Part shown: positions 36,901-51,900 of the stretch, one piece after another | Numbering within the stretch: the stretch's first letter is position 1 | Layout of the letters: each line of letters opens with the position of its first letter | DNA from: Siderastrea siderea | Taxonomy: Eukaryota; Cnidaria; Anthozoa; Scleractinia; Rhizangiidae | Direction of reading: 5' to 3' | Assembly (NCBI GenBank): GCA_964030785.1 | Contig: OZ034979.1 | Span: 7,890,883 to 7,954,882, forward strand | DNA length: 64,000 nucleotides | Translations under genes and position numbers: made by a program | The notes under the pieces: generated by a model | What the model saw: the letters and a program-made list of their open reading frames with translations, nothing else | What the model was told of the DNA's origin: nothing | Database searches by the model: none

Positions 36901-39900
36901 AGTCATTTGATATGTAGCAGAACTCAGCAGGACATTGAACCATGGGTGATTCAAGTTTGTAGCCTGAAAAAATAACAGACCAATGACAGATCAACTTCCA
37001 GCTGTCCCAGATTAGACATTTACCAGAGTGTTTATATGTAGTCCTGACCCCACCCACCCCTCCTTCTCTTAGACCTCCTCCCTCTATTATTGTTGAGCAG
37101 AACATTTTTTTCTTAAAAGTGTGAGGGAATGTTAATATTTAGTATTTATTGTATTGTTTTGCTTTGTTGCAGTTGATTATCGAAATTATGAAACGATCAA
37201 GCTTGACAAAGCACCAAGTACTTTACTGGATTGGAGCATGCCTTCATGGAAATATTACAAGAAAGAAGGTGAGCATTACCAGCAGGACTGTGTAATGGAC
37301 CTGCCTCAGCATATTTAATAGCCCTCGTACGGATTTTGTTAAGAAGGAAGGAGTGTGTGTGCCACACTGGTCATATCAATAATAAATATTTATTTAGAAT
37401 TATGAGTGATACACGGCTGACAATAACTAAGCCACAGCTGTCAACCCAAAAAGTCACTAGGGATGTTCTAGAAACCTGCAGTTTTGCCTAACAGTTAACA
37501 AGGATTTTACAAGGATTTTTATTACAATCAGGAGCATGCCCTCAGGGAAATATAACAAGAAAGAAGGTGAATGATTCTAGTGATTCTGAACATATTTTTT
37601 TTTTACATTTATATTTTACTTCACAGATGATGGCAGAATTTTTTGCCACCACTCAAGCACATGATGGATTTTTCCTCAATCTCAGCACTTTGCTCCTCAA
37701 ACTGTGTCAGCCATTTATGGACCCTTGCTCACCCAAGCTTCTGAAGATCAATCCAAAATATTGTGCTGTGAGTGTTAGTGGTGATACCATTGGACAGGAA
37801 AACACTGGATTGCATGTGGTTGGTCTTGATGGTGAAACAAGGCTTGTCCTACCTCCAGATGAGGAACACATTACATTAAAGATCACTCCAGCATTTGGAT
37901 TTGTTACAGAGTGTTTTTTTATGACACACCACTGCCTCCACCTTGGTAAGTGGCATGAACAAATCAGATGAACAGGAGATGAACTAATTAAACCAACATC
38001 TTGGGTTTCCTCGTATTTCTTCCCTTTTGTGTCTTTTTTGCACCGAGGAAAATATCCTGGATGTCCACCTTCTTCCTTGGCCCCCATTGGGACATAAACC
38101 CACTACTTCTCTCATCTTCAGTTGTACCGATTGACTGCTTCATGGTTGATAATATGCTTGAGAACTATGACCAAACAAGACCTTAACTGTGGAATTGATG
38201 AGAGTTAAAATTATCAGTCTTGCGTAAAGTCTTGCTCTCAGCAACTCTTGTTCGCTCTTAAAGAGTTTGAACTTCGGTGACACTTGTTCTTGTCTGACCC
38301 AGGCTTGACATAATAATTAATTATTCTAATTATTTGTTTTTATTTTTTCAATCTTAGGTTTGTGGAAGGTGTGTGAGAAGTATAGAAAACTCATGAATGA
38401 GTTAGCACAAGTAAGTATTCTAAAAGAATCATGTAGATAGATCTGCTATTTTATTTTTAAGTGCTGCTACACAAACGAAGGCCACCAGGAAAAATTTTGA
38501 GACCAATTTTTGAATTGTTCCATGAACAGTTGAGATAATTAAAGCAATGAAATTTATGGCTTCAAATTCTTCTTAACTAGTTATTATTCTGAAATGCACA
38601 ATAAGTTGAGATCCATCTATACACAAACATGCATATTACAAAAATTGTCTCTGGACTAGGGTAACTTCCAATACATTGTATGGAACAGCTGCTGTAGATG
38701 ACAAAAGATGTGAAGAAGTGAAATGATCCAGTTCAGTTTTCTATATTATGTTATCAAAAAACTCTGGATAATATATAAAGAAAGGCACTGGTGTCACAAA
38801 TAATTATTTGGATTTATCAACTCAGCTGGTGTATCTACCAAATATTTATTTTTGCAATATAGGTAATATATTTTTATTATGTGCAGTTGTTTTTTCTAAA
38901 AGAGCGGTGAACCAGATAATTTGCTTAAGGCCATGATATTGTCAATGACACCCCCTCTCGTTTTGGAGGGGGATTTTGAGGAACTCCAACATTCAAGTGA
39001 AAGTTTTTGAACAGTGTTTTCCTTTGACAGTTCTGATTTTCCCCAGAACTGATGTTAACGTAAGAGATTTAATTGTGTGTTTCTCAGATGCAGCAGTTAT
39101 ACCAAGATGCTTCATCACAAGGCTCTGAAGGAGTTTTGATTGAGAGGCTGAAAGTTCAGTTTGAGAGTAACATCATTAAACAATTGTCGCTGAAGGTGAG
39201 TTATTCTTGAGCTGATATTAAAGGGCATGTAGCCCTAACTTTGTCAATCAGAGTGTGCACAACACTTGATTTTTTTTTTTTTTGCCGTTTGTATATCCAT
39301 TAAATTATGTTTCAAAATTTTTTTCCAATGTGGTCTCACAGTCTTTCAGTATTATTTGGTTCTAGAAAATATCCATACCCTCCCACCCCAACTGATGGTA
39401 TTTTGGTTTGAACACCCCACCCCACCCCACCCCTCTGGAAATTGTAGTTTAGCCTTCCACTTTCCTTTGAAAATTTTGTTTTTTGAGGCCCCCCTCCCCA
39501 CCCCCTAGGAATTCCCAATGACCATCCATAGAATAGATAGAATAGAATAGATAGAATAGATGACTTTATTTATACACGATAGATTCCTCAGTGTAAGGCA
39601 AAAATTATCTACAAATATAAGAATTAAAAACAATACAATAATTATAACGTATATTATTGTAACATGACCCCTCTTATGTTTTAACAGACCCATCTTCTAA
39701 ATCCATCATTAATTGAGCTTGGACTCCGGTTCTACATAGCAACTGCATCATGGCTGAACCAACTGGCACTGTCTGGCGATGGCTTTGACGAAATGACCTG
39801 TTTCAAAGAAGTAGAAATTCCTCTTCCTACAGAGGTGTGTTAAATATGATGTGTAATATAAGTTTCACTGTCTTACCTTCCGAGTAGGATGTAATAAGAG

Positions 39901-42900
39901 ATGGAAGTCAAAACAGAAGTCAACCAGACAAAGACTAGGAAAAACTCAGGTTTGGTGAGGTTGAGATTTTGCAATCCCCACTTGCCGTTTTAGCTACTGA
40001 AAAACAGAAAGCAACATGTTATGGGTTAAAAATGAAGATCTAAATTTAGATTTAATAAATGCAAGATGAACAGAAAGCTCAGTGGTAATTTGCTGACATG
40101 AACTACTTGAGATCACCTAGCAAGTATTTTTTCAGGGGGGGTGGGGCTGGGCAAAAACAAAAGACCCATGTTTTGGTGTAGGGGTGCTGCTGAGGGTCTG
40201 ATACCCTGATCCTGTTTTGGACAAAAAAAGGCTGAAAATTCCAACCTTGTTTGGACAACTCCCACCATTTAAGGTTCCTTTTTAGGACAAACAATAAAAT
40301 ACACACTCTTTTGTTTTACACAGTTTTAAAGTGTTTTAAAGACTGCAAATGTTTCGGGTCTAGGATTTCTGTATCCTGTATATTAAAGCCATACAGTATT
40401 ATTTTAACGACAACAGTCATGCAACCATACCCTGTTTAGGACAAGTTCAGACCCTGTTTAGGACAGACTTGCATAAATTATATATACTCTGTTCAGGACA
40501 GAAAGGCCAATAACCATACCTTGTCCAGCTAGCGGCCCGTCCCCATATAGGCCATATAAGGGAGTACCCCCTCCCCCCAGGAATTTTTACTCAAAGCAAA
40601 ACACAGCTTTTATTCTTTGTGACAAATTACATAATGAATAGTGAAGATTTATTTTGGCTAGTAAAAGTTGTCAAATCACTAGCCAGTAGGCTAGTAGATT
40701 TGTCTTGAGTTATGGTAGGAGTCAGCTGTAAGGGTGAACAACAAGTGAAAAATGAGGCAGGGTTAAGTCTTATCCCACAGCTATATAATGTGAAACATAT
40801 TATGTGAACTTTTGGCTATACCGGTGGAAAGACAATCCCCTCCTTTGGTTCATAAAGTTCAACTCTTTGAATTTCTCAGTTACGACTTTTGTAAAGTTTT
40901 TTCAGCCGTTGATTTCCTGCGTTGCCTATTTTTGTAATTTCAGTAGGCATTGTTGACAATAATTTTTTTTATAAAGTTGTCTTGCCTGTGCAGACAAATA
41001 TGTGCATGTGTAGCAGTGGCTTAATAAACCAAGGGCCATTCAGCCAAATGGTGATGTTGTTTTGTCATTTGTTTTAGACTCCAACTGGGCTTTTGTTTGT
41101 TCCTGAGTTCATTGTGGAGACCATGGCAGACTTCATTATTTTCCTCAGGTATTAAAATGTAATGTAGCTACTGGCATTAATCTGTTTCAATGCCACTTTA
41201 CTTTGAGAATCTGATAGTGCTTCACACATCTCAGCGACTTATGTTGTTGTTGTTGTTGTTTTTAAATTTTTTTTTTTTGGTAGACATTTTAGTGAAGAAA
41301 CATTGGAAGGTGCTGGGAGATCTCTACATCATCTTGTAACATTTTTTGTCATCTATATGGGGTATGTAAACATTCAGTTTTGTAGGGACTGAATCATTAT
41401 TTTGTTATAAAGTTAAAACAGTGTCTGTACAATTTGGAAGGTCACAATTACATGTACGTTGTTTGGGGATTTATCTTAGTCACTTAATTGGTAAAATGGT
41501 AATTGTAAGATTTCCCAATGCAGGGCCTTTGTGGATGACAGCCTTATCTATCTTAACTATTTATCTAAAAATTATGATATTTGCAAAGAATTGCATTATA
41601 ATAATAGGCTTTATTTATAGAGGGTAAACACTTGACAGTAATACAAAAAACACTGATAACTCTGTGGCCTTCACGACAACACAAAATATTAATTAGCACC
41701 TAAAAAATTAACTATAAAATTCACTCACTATATACACTTAACAAATCACCTAATGAAATACTATGAGCTTAAGATATGGAAAAAAATAAATGGTAATGTA
41801 AAAAGGTAGTTATGATTACCATTAAACTCTTAATTTTTAGTAGTATATAACAGCATCGATATCATAATTTTAGGAGAGTGGCGGTTTTCTGATCAGTTAA
41901 GTATTTCTTACGTAAACTACACTTAAAACTGGCTACCGAGCCTTTTTGCCAGATACTAGAATCTACACTGTTCCATTCAGTAATTGTCCTGACTGCAAAT
42001 GTCCGCCCTCCCTCAGTTTTCCTAGAGTACTTAGGACATAGCAAATTTAAATTCAAATAATGAGTCTCTCTTTGATGGATGTCTGAATTCCTTGAGGTTG
42101 TTTGTTAAAAATTAGATTCAGAAATGTTGATTTTTAGACAATATAATGGACTGTCTAGAAAACTGGAGCTCAAAGGAGAATGAAAGTTTCTGTCATTTCT
42201 CTTTCAACTCTCTTGCTCTTGGCATGAGTTTGAATCTGCTCTCAAATGATGGTTCCGTACTCTTGCCCACCTACTCTTTACTTGAGCTTACTTCACCTCC
42301 AACTCTCACTCACTCTTATTGATCATCATGCACTGACATTACATTTGGACTCCTTTCTTTTTATTACCCTTTTTCATCATCATCATCGTCATCATCATCA
42401 TCATCAACAACAACAACTTTGTTTAAATATGGTATCACATAATTTCACTGAAACGTTAATGGTCTTCCAGAGAGTTCAACAATAATGCTTTTGTCATTCT
42501 GTTTATAGGAGTCCAGAAAGGGTGAGAAACCCACATCTCAGGGCTAAACTAGCTGAGACATTAGAGGCTTTAGTTCCAATTCAAAGGTCACAGAACTCTT
42601 CTGGACTGCTGTCACCCTCTGCAGTCAATATGGTACGTAAAGTTATAATGTTAGGTTTTTTTCCTTTTTATGCATTGTCAAAACCTACAATACTTTATGC
42701 TGCTGTGATGGTTAAAGTTTCTATTTTGTAAAATGAACCTTGATCAATCCTGCTCCTTGTGGAGGTGTACTGGTCAGCTGAAGGGCATGTATGTCTGACT
42801 CCCCACCTGAAGGCTGGGTTCTAGTGGTGATCTCTGCTACGTGTTTCATGTTTACTTCCTTAAACAAAAACAACAAAAAAACACTTGACTCTACATTGTA

Positions 42901-45900
42901 TTGTTTCCAACCTAGTGTATAAAATGGGCACCAGCAAATTGTTGGGAAACCTTAAGACAGCAACGCACTACTAAGTGGTTTTATATGCTCACCATGGTGA
43001 TTAGCTTGCTATCGCAACAGCGATTTGTGCGGGTGATTTTGATCGTGACAAGGAATCAAAATTGCCAATATCTTGCAAGATAAAAAATGATGATGACCGT
43101 GGCAGTTAAAGATCATATCAACTTAAGGAGCTGGTAAAAGAACAACCTGAAAAAATGCTTAAACAGGAATTTTTTCAGGTTGTTCTTTTATCAGTTGCTT
43201 AAGTTGATATCTTAAACTGTGAAGGTCATCATTATTAAATGATAAAACAAAAAAATTTCTTGTTTCATTGCCAAATACATTTGCTGGCAATTCTGAGAAA
43301 ATCGCCAGCTTTACTGCTTACTGTGTCTGCTCCTGCAAGTGAAACTTAAAATTGCTAACAAATGCTTGGATGCATTTGTTTTCACTGTCACAGTGGCAAG
43401 TGTGTAGAATCACCTAGTGTTTTACGGGTATTTTGAAAATGCTGGAAAAGCCTTGCAGTTGACTGTCATTCCAATCTGAGGAGAGCAGCAGTACTCCAAA
43501 GTGCTTTGTGCTGAAGAAAGCAGAATCACCAGTACCATTATGAACCTTCATCTGGCTCATTCATACCATGTGCTGAGTCTGATTATACTTGAGGTGTAAA
43601 AAGTCCAGGGCTTAACCCTTTAAGCCCTGATTTAAAAATCCATATTCTCAATACTGATCTCCATACATTTCTTATGAAACTAGCAAGGAGAATTTGTCTA
43701 AATATCACGACAACCAATCCTCAGTGATCAGTTCCTAAAGTTATCCTTGTCACTTGAATATTCAAACAAGTAGTGATCATGTAGAGAGAAATTTCATTTT
43801 CATCGGGGCTTAGTGCTTAAAGGGTATACATGGTAACTTATTTGTGATTGTCTAGATGATGAATTTACCTTTTCTACACAGTTCAACAGGCAAAATGCAT
43901 TCCTCCAGCACAAATTTGCCCCAGCGTACCTTCCTCAGGCTTTGTTACAGCTGTTTGTAGACATTGAATTCACAGGACACTCTATGGAGTTTGAACAGAA
44001 GTTTGGTAAGTCACTACACACAGTGCTTCAGTGTCTATGGCACTGGCATTTGCCTTCAAGTGTGGTGTGAAAGTGGGGCTCAAGTTGGTATCAGAGGTGA
44101 TGTGATTGAGACATTTCGTCTTGCTGCGTTGTTCCACAATAATTATATCCATACCATGGAAGGTTTAAATGGTTTGAGGCCCCATGCTCCTTGGAATTTC
44201 AGTGACGTTCCTTGGGGTAAGTATATGGATATTTTCTGGAAGTGAACATTTCCAAAGGATGGAAACCTGGAAATTTTGAGGCAGTGGGAAGCACGAGAAA
44301 CAGGGGTAAATGTACAATTCCCAGCAGCTTCAACTACAGAAACCTTATGATGAGCGACTATAGGCTCAGAGGCTTATTACCAGTAATGTCTTTACCTTTT
44401 ATTGGCAGGTTATCGCCATCACATGTATACGGTGCTAGAGTACATGTGGAAACAAGACAACTACAAAGACTCATTGTATAAGCTGGCTGAAGAGGTACAA
44501 TTATGTTGTGAATTAACGTGATGTTTCACCAAGAAACATTTTGTGCAACCTTAACCACAAGGCACCACCCTGACATCAAATTGTTTTCATAGTGTTGAAT
44601 ACAGTTGAACCTCTTGTAAACAACTATCCAAAATGCCAAGCCATAGTAATTTGACTGAAAGTGGTCACTTACTGGAGATGTTGGCGTACAGGAGGTGGTC
44701 CCAGGAATAATAACTATGTGGTCGGCTAGTGCAGGGTCTGTAACAGAGAATTAAACCTCAGTTTGGAAATTCTGACCACATCTAAATTGCAGTCGAACCT
44801 CCCTTTGCAACCATTTTTCTATTGCTACAGTGATTATGAGAAGACCAGTAGGTCTCAGTGCTACACATGTGCTTCTCTTAGCCACTGGAACAACAGAAAA
44901 ACTGTAGAACATGTCAGGTGTAGGGTATATGTTTTACTTGTGTGACAGTAAATGTTTTGCTGAAGGGAAGTTGCCTATGTATACGCCTTTATACCAACTT
45001 GCAAAAAAATATAACATTACCTCCTTTTTGGTTGCACAAAATTCACTGCACCTTTATAATTAGCAGACTTGGTTCTTTTCTTTAGTGCTAGTCTACTCAG
45101 TATCAGTTAAGCCTTAAATCTTTTAATTTGTTTCCTTTTTTAGGCAGCTAACATACAGAAGAACTCAATTAATGTACAGATACCAATATTTCTTCGCTTC
45201 CTCAACCTGCTGATCAACGATTCCATATATCTACTGGATGAAGCCCTTCAGGTTTTGTATAGGAAGGACCACTTGTGTACAGAAAAAAGAAGATAATAAT
45301 TATTATCTTCTTTTTTTCTGTACACAAGTGGGCCTTTTGCTAACTCCGTGTGAATATCCCTTTATCTCCTGAGAGTGCCAACTGAAAGTAAAGCTACTCT
45401 AACTCGAAATTTGGAACCATCATGTTTGTTATATTGATTGGTACCACAGGAAAGTACTGCTCAGTAGCTTTTGGTTGAATGGTCACACTTAAGAATTTTA
45501 TCCTCAAACTGAAAAGTTAGAACCACATTTTACAACATAATGAACAGCACCACAGGAAAGTACTGCTCAGTAGCTTTCATTTGAATGGTCACACTTTAGG
45601 ATTTCATCCACAGACTCAAATTTAGAACCACCTTGTACAGCATAGTAAACAGCACCACAGGAAAGTACTGCTCAGTAGCTTTCATTTGAATGGTCACACT
45701 TTAGGATTTCATCCACAGACTCAAATTTAGAACCACCTTGTACAGCATAATAAACAGCACCACAGGAAAGTACTGCTCAGTAGCTTTCATTTGAATGGTC
45801 ACACTTTAGGATTTCATCCACAGACTCAAATTTAGAACCACCTTGTACAGCATAGTAAACAGCACCACAGGAAAGTAAAGCTTAAAAGCTTTTGGTTGAA

Positions 45901-48900
45901 TGGTGACAGTGACACTTTAGGATTTAAGACTCAAAAGTGAAAACCTCCTTGTATATAGTCGTTGAAAGTGATTTTTAGAGAGTATTCCATGCATTCATAA
46001 ATTCCAGAAAAATAACGGACAATCAAATGTGCCTTCGATTATTAGTTTTTGTGGATGAAGGTGTAATTTTCATAAAAATGACAGTTGTTTCAATTCATGA
46101 CTGCCATTTCAACAATCCAAGCAGAAGTTATCATGTAGTGAATGGTTTGTTGATTCAGCAGTTGGTGGTGTTAGTGTTTAGTGCTATTAAAATGATTAGT
46201 CATTTTAGTTGTCATGCTGTTGCATGGCTGTGAAGATTTTTAAGTCATTTGAAGTCCTAAAAGAAAGCAGTTTTAATCTGTCTATCTGTTGTCCACAGCT
46301 TAATATTAATGAACTTGTTTTCACAGTTTATGGCCACTCTGAAGAAGCTACAGGCAGAGAAAGACAGTGGAGAGTGGGAAAGCTTAAGTGAGCAGGCACG
46401 AGAACAGGTTAGCATGAACACGCCTTGCATTTAAGGAAGTATAATTCTAAGTACAATACAAGAGTTGACTGGAAAGTCCTTTGCTGAGACTCGAAACCTG
46501 GCACACAACCATCAAAGTTGGAGTTGAACTTGTACGTGGCTCTACAACATGGGCATTGACGATTCAACCAGAGTTAAGTGACCAACCAATAATTTTAAGC
46601 AAATGTCTTGTACAAATTGACTCCCAACAATACTGCGATACAAGCTATATGTAAAACAAAGCTAGCTAGTGTCATGTATCCTACATCAGACAAATCTCCC
46701 AATCTGCTCTTTTGCATTGCCAAAATCCTTGCCAACATAATTTATATGGAACCAAGTTGTGCCTCTTACAGCAATTGAAAATTAAAGGGAAAAAACTTTG
46801 AGAAATGCAGCCTGTCAAGGTCTATCTTACTGGCATGGAACAGGCTATGGCAAATGAAGGAGTAATGATAAAAGTGGACCGTGATCTTGGATATGGAAAT
46901 TATGTTGATTCACACTAGTCTGAATGTTTTGCTTTTTACAGAAAGAGCAAGAACTTCAACACACTGGTGGAATGGCACGCAGTCACAACATTCTGGCCAA
47001 TGAGACAGTCCGTGCCTTGAGTTACATGACAGCTGATATTAAAAGGTAGAGCAATCAATTGTCAATGATTAATTTTTTGCCAGTTGTATTATTCTGTCAT
47101 TTTTTCTAAATCACAAATTTAAAGCTTTATCTGCAAACCTCAAGAAATAGCCATTTTTGTAAAACAATTCTGTCACAAAAAGTTTGAGCCATAAAGGTCA
47201 TATGACACTGCTCTGAATAGGATGCTAGTCCATTGCAGGGTTTACCCCTACCCCCCTACCCCCCCTACCCCCCTACCCCCCTACCCCCTACCCACCACCA
47301 CCACCACCGCCACCAGTATTATTTTGTTAGTTTTCCCTAACAATTTGGTGGTCCTGTTTCACATTATGCAGTGTTTTTTTTTGCATATTGAAATGCCATG
47401 CAGTGAGTGCAAATTTTGTTACACACTACACTGTATCTTGCAACATTGCAAGAAGTGTCAGATGGACTACTTTTCAGCAACTTGCAGTGCAGGTTTCTGT
47501 TTGAGACAAGTTGCAGAGAGCATTATTGCAAGCAATTGACAGTGTCACATTATTGTGTTGCAACTCTGTAACGGGCAGTTTGTCTGCCTGCAGGCCATTT
47601 CTCATTAGCTGTCTGCTACGGAGGATTGCTGACATGTTGAACTACTTTCTTTTGCGACTGGTTGGACCAAAGATGGGTGAATTGAAGGTATAGATCAATG
47701 TTTAAGGTGCCAGCCTTATGCCTCATATTAAAGTTGGTAAACATTTGTTAGCTAACTACAAAAAGTTGCCAAGCTTTCTTACCACAAACCTCTACAACCC
47801 TTGCAAGCTGTTGTTTAAATCTCATTGTAATGGGAATTCTTTCCGTAACCTTTTCTCTGTTGATAAAATAACCTTTTCTCTGTTGATGAAAGTAATCACA
47901 CAAGACGTTTACATGTGTAACAGAACGTTTACCCATCAAATACTAAAATTATTGTACACAGTTGCTAAATTAGTTGGCTTGTTGCTTTTCTTGCCAACAG
48001 TTTGGAAACATGTTTATCAACCCAGTGCGGCACGGATTTGGATGTGTTACGCGGCGTAACCTTTAGCGCTGTTACGTCTTCGCTGTTGTACGATCACCGT
48101 AACCCCGTTCCATCGCAACCTCGTTCCATTAACACTGTAATGAGATATGTCAAAAGAAACATGGCTTGAAGAATGTTGTCACATACTAGCAGAAATAGTG
48201 TACTAAGAACAAAATGAGATAGACTAAAAAAAAATTAGACAACCAAGTAATATCTGAATGTTTTCAATATCGTTTTATGGATTGTTCTCATACTAATCCT
48301 CAGAGTCACTCTTAGCAAATCATAAGGGCATCAAGACTCAATAAGCCCGTTCCATTAACACTACATGGAGACAGAGTTTTACCACTTTTTCATGTACTTA
48401 TAGTGTTTGCTGTGATGACGGTAATTCTTTTTCCGCCAAAATAATAGATGATCAATTCGTCCAACACAAGAAAAACACGACGTTACCGTGTTACGACATT
48501 ACTACATAAATTTAACCTGTTTGCCGAAAGTCGTCCAATATCATATCTGTTAAGACGTTACGCTGTTACGATGTTAGGATATTAGGATGTTATGATGTTA
48601 AGAGGTTACGATGTTACGCTTTTACGATGTTATGTTTAATACCCTGTTACGATGTTACGGCCGCGTGTGGACTTCCTCTATGAACCGAACGAAACGAGGC
48701 CGTTAAGTCATGGAATAACGGCCGTATTTGGAGTTCCTTTCCATACCGAACGGAACGAGGCCGTTTACTCATGGGATAACGGCCGTGTTTGGAGTTCCTC
48801 CTCTACATACCGAAGGAAACGAGGCCGTTAAGTCATGGGATAACGGCCGTATTTGGAGTTCCTTTCCATACCGAACGGAACGAGGCCGTTAACTCATGGG

Positions 48901-51900
48901 ATAACGGCCGTGTTTGGAGTCCGTCCTCTGCATACCGAAGGAAACGAGACCGTAAAGTCGTGGAATAACGGCCGCGTCTGAAGTTCCTCTATATACCGAG
49001 CGAAATGAGGCTGTTAAGTCATGGAATAACGGCTGTGTTTGGAGTTCCTCTGTATACCGAGCGAAAAAGACCAAGATAACGGCTTATTTCGTTATTATCA
49101 AAACACGCTATAATACCGAGCCAAAAGCGGCCTTTATCCCATGACTTAACGGCCTCGTTTCGTTTGGTATATAATACCGAGCCAAAAGCGGCCGTTATCC
49201 CATGACTTGACGGTTCGTTTCGTTCTGCATATAATACCGAGCCAAAAGCGGCCGGCTCTTTCGTGTGTCTCGCTCGCTTTGTACGTACGCTTAATTACGA
49301 GGCATAAACATACTTGTATTGGCTATTTGTACCTCCACATACGGACTGTCAATCGTAAATGACGGTCGGTAAGCAAGGATGACGGACCGTATGAATAACG
49401 TACGGACCGTGCTCAACAGTTGGACCTCCTGCAAATAACGGTCCGTAAGCAAGGATGACAGTCCGTGCAAAACGTACGGACCGTTAACCGCAAATAACAG
49501 TCTGTATCAGTGCAAAATAAGGTCAGCTAGCATTTTCGGAGAGCTGTCAGCAGCTCGGAAATTCGGCGGGTTAGATTCTGTTTCCTTTTCTGCGGCTTAA
49601 ATTTTCAGCTAAAAACGCCGAACAGATCAATTTGTATTAGCTTACACAAATATGCCTTTAAAAAGCTCTGAAACAATCTAAAAAAGCAGAAAATGATATT
49701 TCATGTATTTTCCTAAATTTTTCTCCTTTGGTGCCCCGATTCCATGACTTAACGGCCTCGTTTCGTTCGGTATATAGAAGAACGCTAAACGCGGCCTCAT
49801 TTCGTTCGGTATATAGAAGAACGCTAAACGCGGCCTCGTTTCGTTCGGTATATAGAAGAACGCTAAACGCGGCCTCGTTTCGTTCGGTATATAGAAGAAC
49901 GCTAAACGCGGCCTCATTTCGTTCGGTATATAGAAGAACGCTAAACGCGGCCTCGTTTCGTTCGGTATATAGAAGAACGCTAAACGCGGCCTCGTTTCGT
50001 TCGGTATATAGAAGAACGCTAAACGCGGCCTCATTTCGTTCGGTATATAGAAGAACGCTAAACGCGGCCTCGTTTCGTTCGGTATATACACTATTTTTTA
50101 AATAAGAATGTTGTTTTTCCGGCCCAGGCTGAATATTCTTATTTTTCTGCCGATTTTAGGCTGAAAATATTCTTGTATTATTCTTAAATTATAGCTTATG
50201 ACATTTCCGACATTTCCGTTTTAGAATATATTGGAGAGTGTAGAAGAAGGACACCAAACGCGGCCGTTATTCCATGACTTAACGGCCTCGTTACGTCCGG
50301 TACATAGAGGAAGTCCACACGCGGCCGTAACATCGTAACAGCGTATTAAACATCGTAACATCGTAACGGCGTAACGTTGTAATGCGTAACATAGTAACAG
50401 CGTAACATCTCAACATCGTAATATCGTAACATCGTAACAGCGTAACGTCTTAACAGATATGGTATTGGACGACTAATTAGTAGCTGCGTGTACCGATCGA
50501 CTCATGTTTCGGCAAACAGGTTAGATTAATGTAGTAATGTCTTAACACGGTAACGTCGTGTTTTTTCTTGTGTTGGACGAATTAATTACCTATTATTTTG
50601 GCGTAACAAGAATTACCACCATCACAGCATTTACTATAAGTACCTGAAAAAAGTGTTAAAATTTTCCACAAGCTGCATGACAAACAAAAACTTTCTTCAT
50701 CAAAGTTTGCCAATAATTGTTGGATGAAAGGCAACCCTACAACGTTACATCCAATATTATACACACTACATGTGAACCTGTTGCACAGTTCTATTTTATT
50801 ATGCTGTTTCGGTTTTACCCTGGGTTTCTGTTACGATGTTACGTTGATACGGTGTTATATTTACTGTTACGCTGTTACGACGCTATGGCTTTAATTACAC
50901 CAAACTACCAATATAGAGGGGCTAGGGATATGTACAAACGTAACGTCGTATTTCCATACTACTGTAAGAAGCTGTCAGCTCATATTCTGCAAGTAGAGAT
51001 GTCATGTGAAGAAGATGGGGCAAAAACCCTGTTACGACAAATGTTACGCTTTAAGGGCCCATTACAGTATCTTTTTAGGCCGTTGCTAGGGAAAAATGAG
51101 TTTGCTGTAACTCAACACATGTATGCTTTCATTGGACCAAATTTGGACAACATTCATTGAGGGCAAGTATGGTTCAGTTTATGACGTCATCGGACCACGC
51201 CCCATGTCACGTGATCAGAAACAGAAAAATGCGTTTTTACTTCAAGACTTACCTTTTTGTCCATAATTTCTTGTACCGTACTATTTCATAAGCCGTCTTG
51301 AGAAAATTTAAGCATGCGTTTTGGTTTACGAAGAAAAATAAACAAATAAGAATGAAAAATGTGCTTCTTTGACCACTCTTTTGGGTATAATTTTTTTGTT
51401 TTCTGTTTTTTCGCAAAAAGGATGCTTAAATTTCGAGAAAAAAAGATGTTTTTTCGAATTCTTTTAAAATGCAGCAGCTATGTTTACTTCTCGACGAGAA
51501 AAGTACATTTTTCACGGCACCGGAAGTGACGCTCATTTTTTCAATGGCCAGGTGCCTAAGCGTTAAATGGCTAGGTCGCTAAGGCGATAATTTTCCCATT
51601 CTTGGCATCGTGGACGGTAGCTGAGCTGAGCTGAGCTGAGCTGTTGTTGGAATAATGGCCGCGAGTCAGATAAAAGCCGTCGAACTGGATGTGTAATGAT
51701 GATTGGTTTTTCCGTTGGATTGCTTCAGTTCTCGCTTCTTTCACTCTCCAGTCGGCGATCTGTTTTACGAACGGCGCAAGCCATTCATCAATGTGGATCC
51801 ACCGAGTCGAATTGACTTGGTCCAGACTTAGAGTCCAGAAAATTTTATGATAATCTTTGAAATACTGCCCACTGACAAGGAATGAAAGAGCAACGATTAC

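Noticed and set aside
47240..47290. Telomere-like CCCCCTA repeats
   Set aside because: Animal telomeres read CCCTAA; this is a C-rich microsatellite.
49742..50090. Possible CRISPR-like regular array
   Set aside because: The whole 39-bp unit repeats with no variable spacers, and the host genes are eukaryotic.
49678..50105. Repeat proteins of 13-aa units on both strands
   Set aside because: A 39-bp satellite has a period divisible by three, so open frames arise automatically; no start context or splice signals.
50717..51160. 147-aa plus-strand ORF
   Set aside because: It runs through the GTTACGATG repeats of the palindromic element and crosses the boundary of the nested element at 51055; no recognisable domain.
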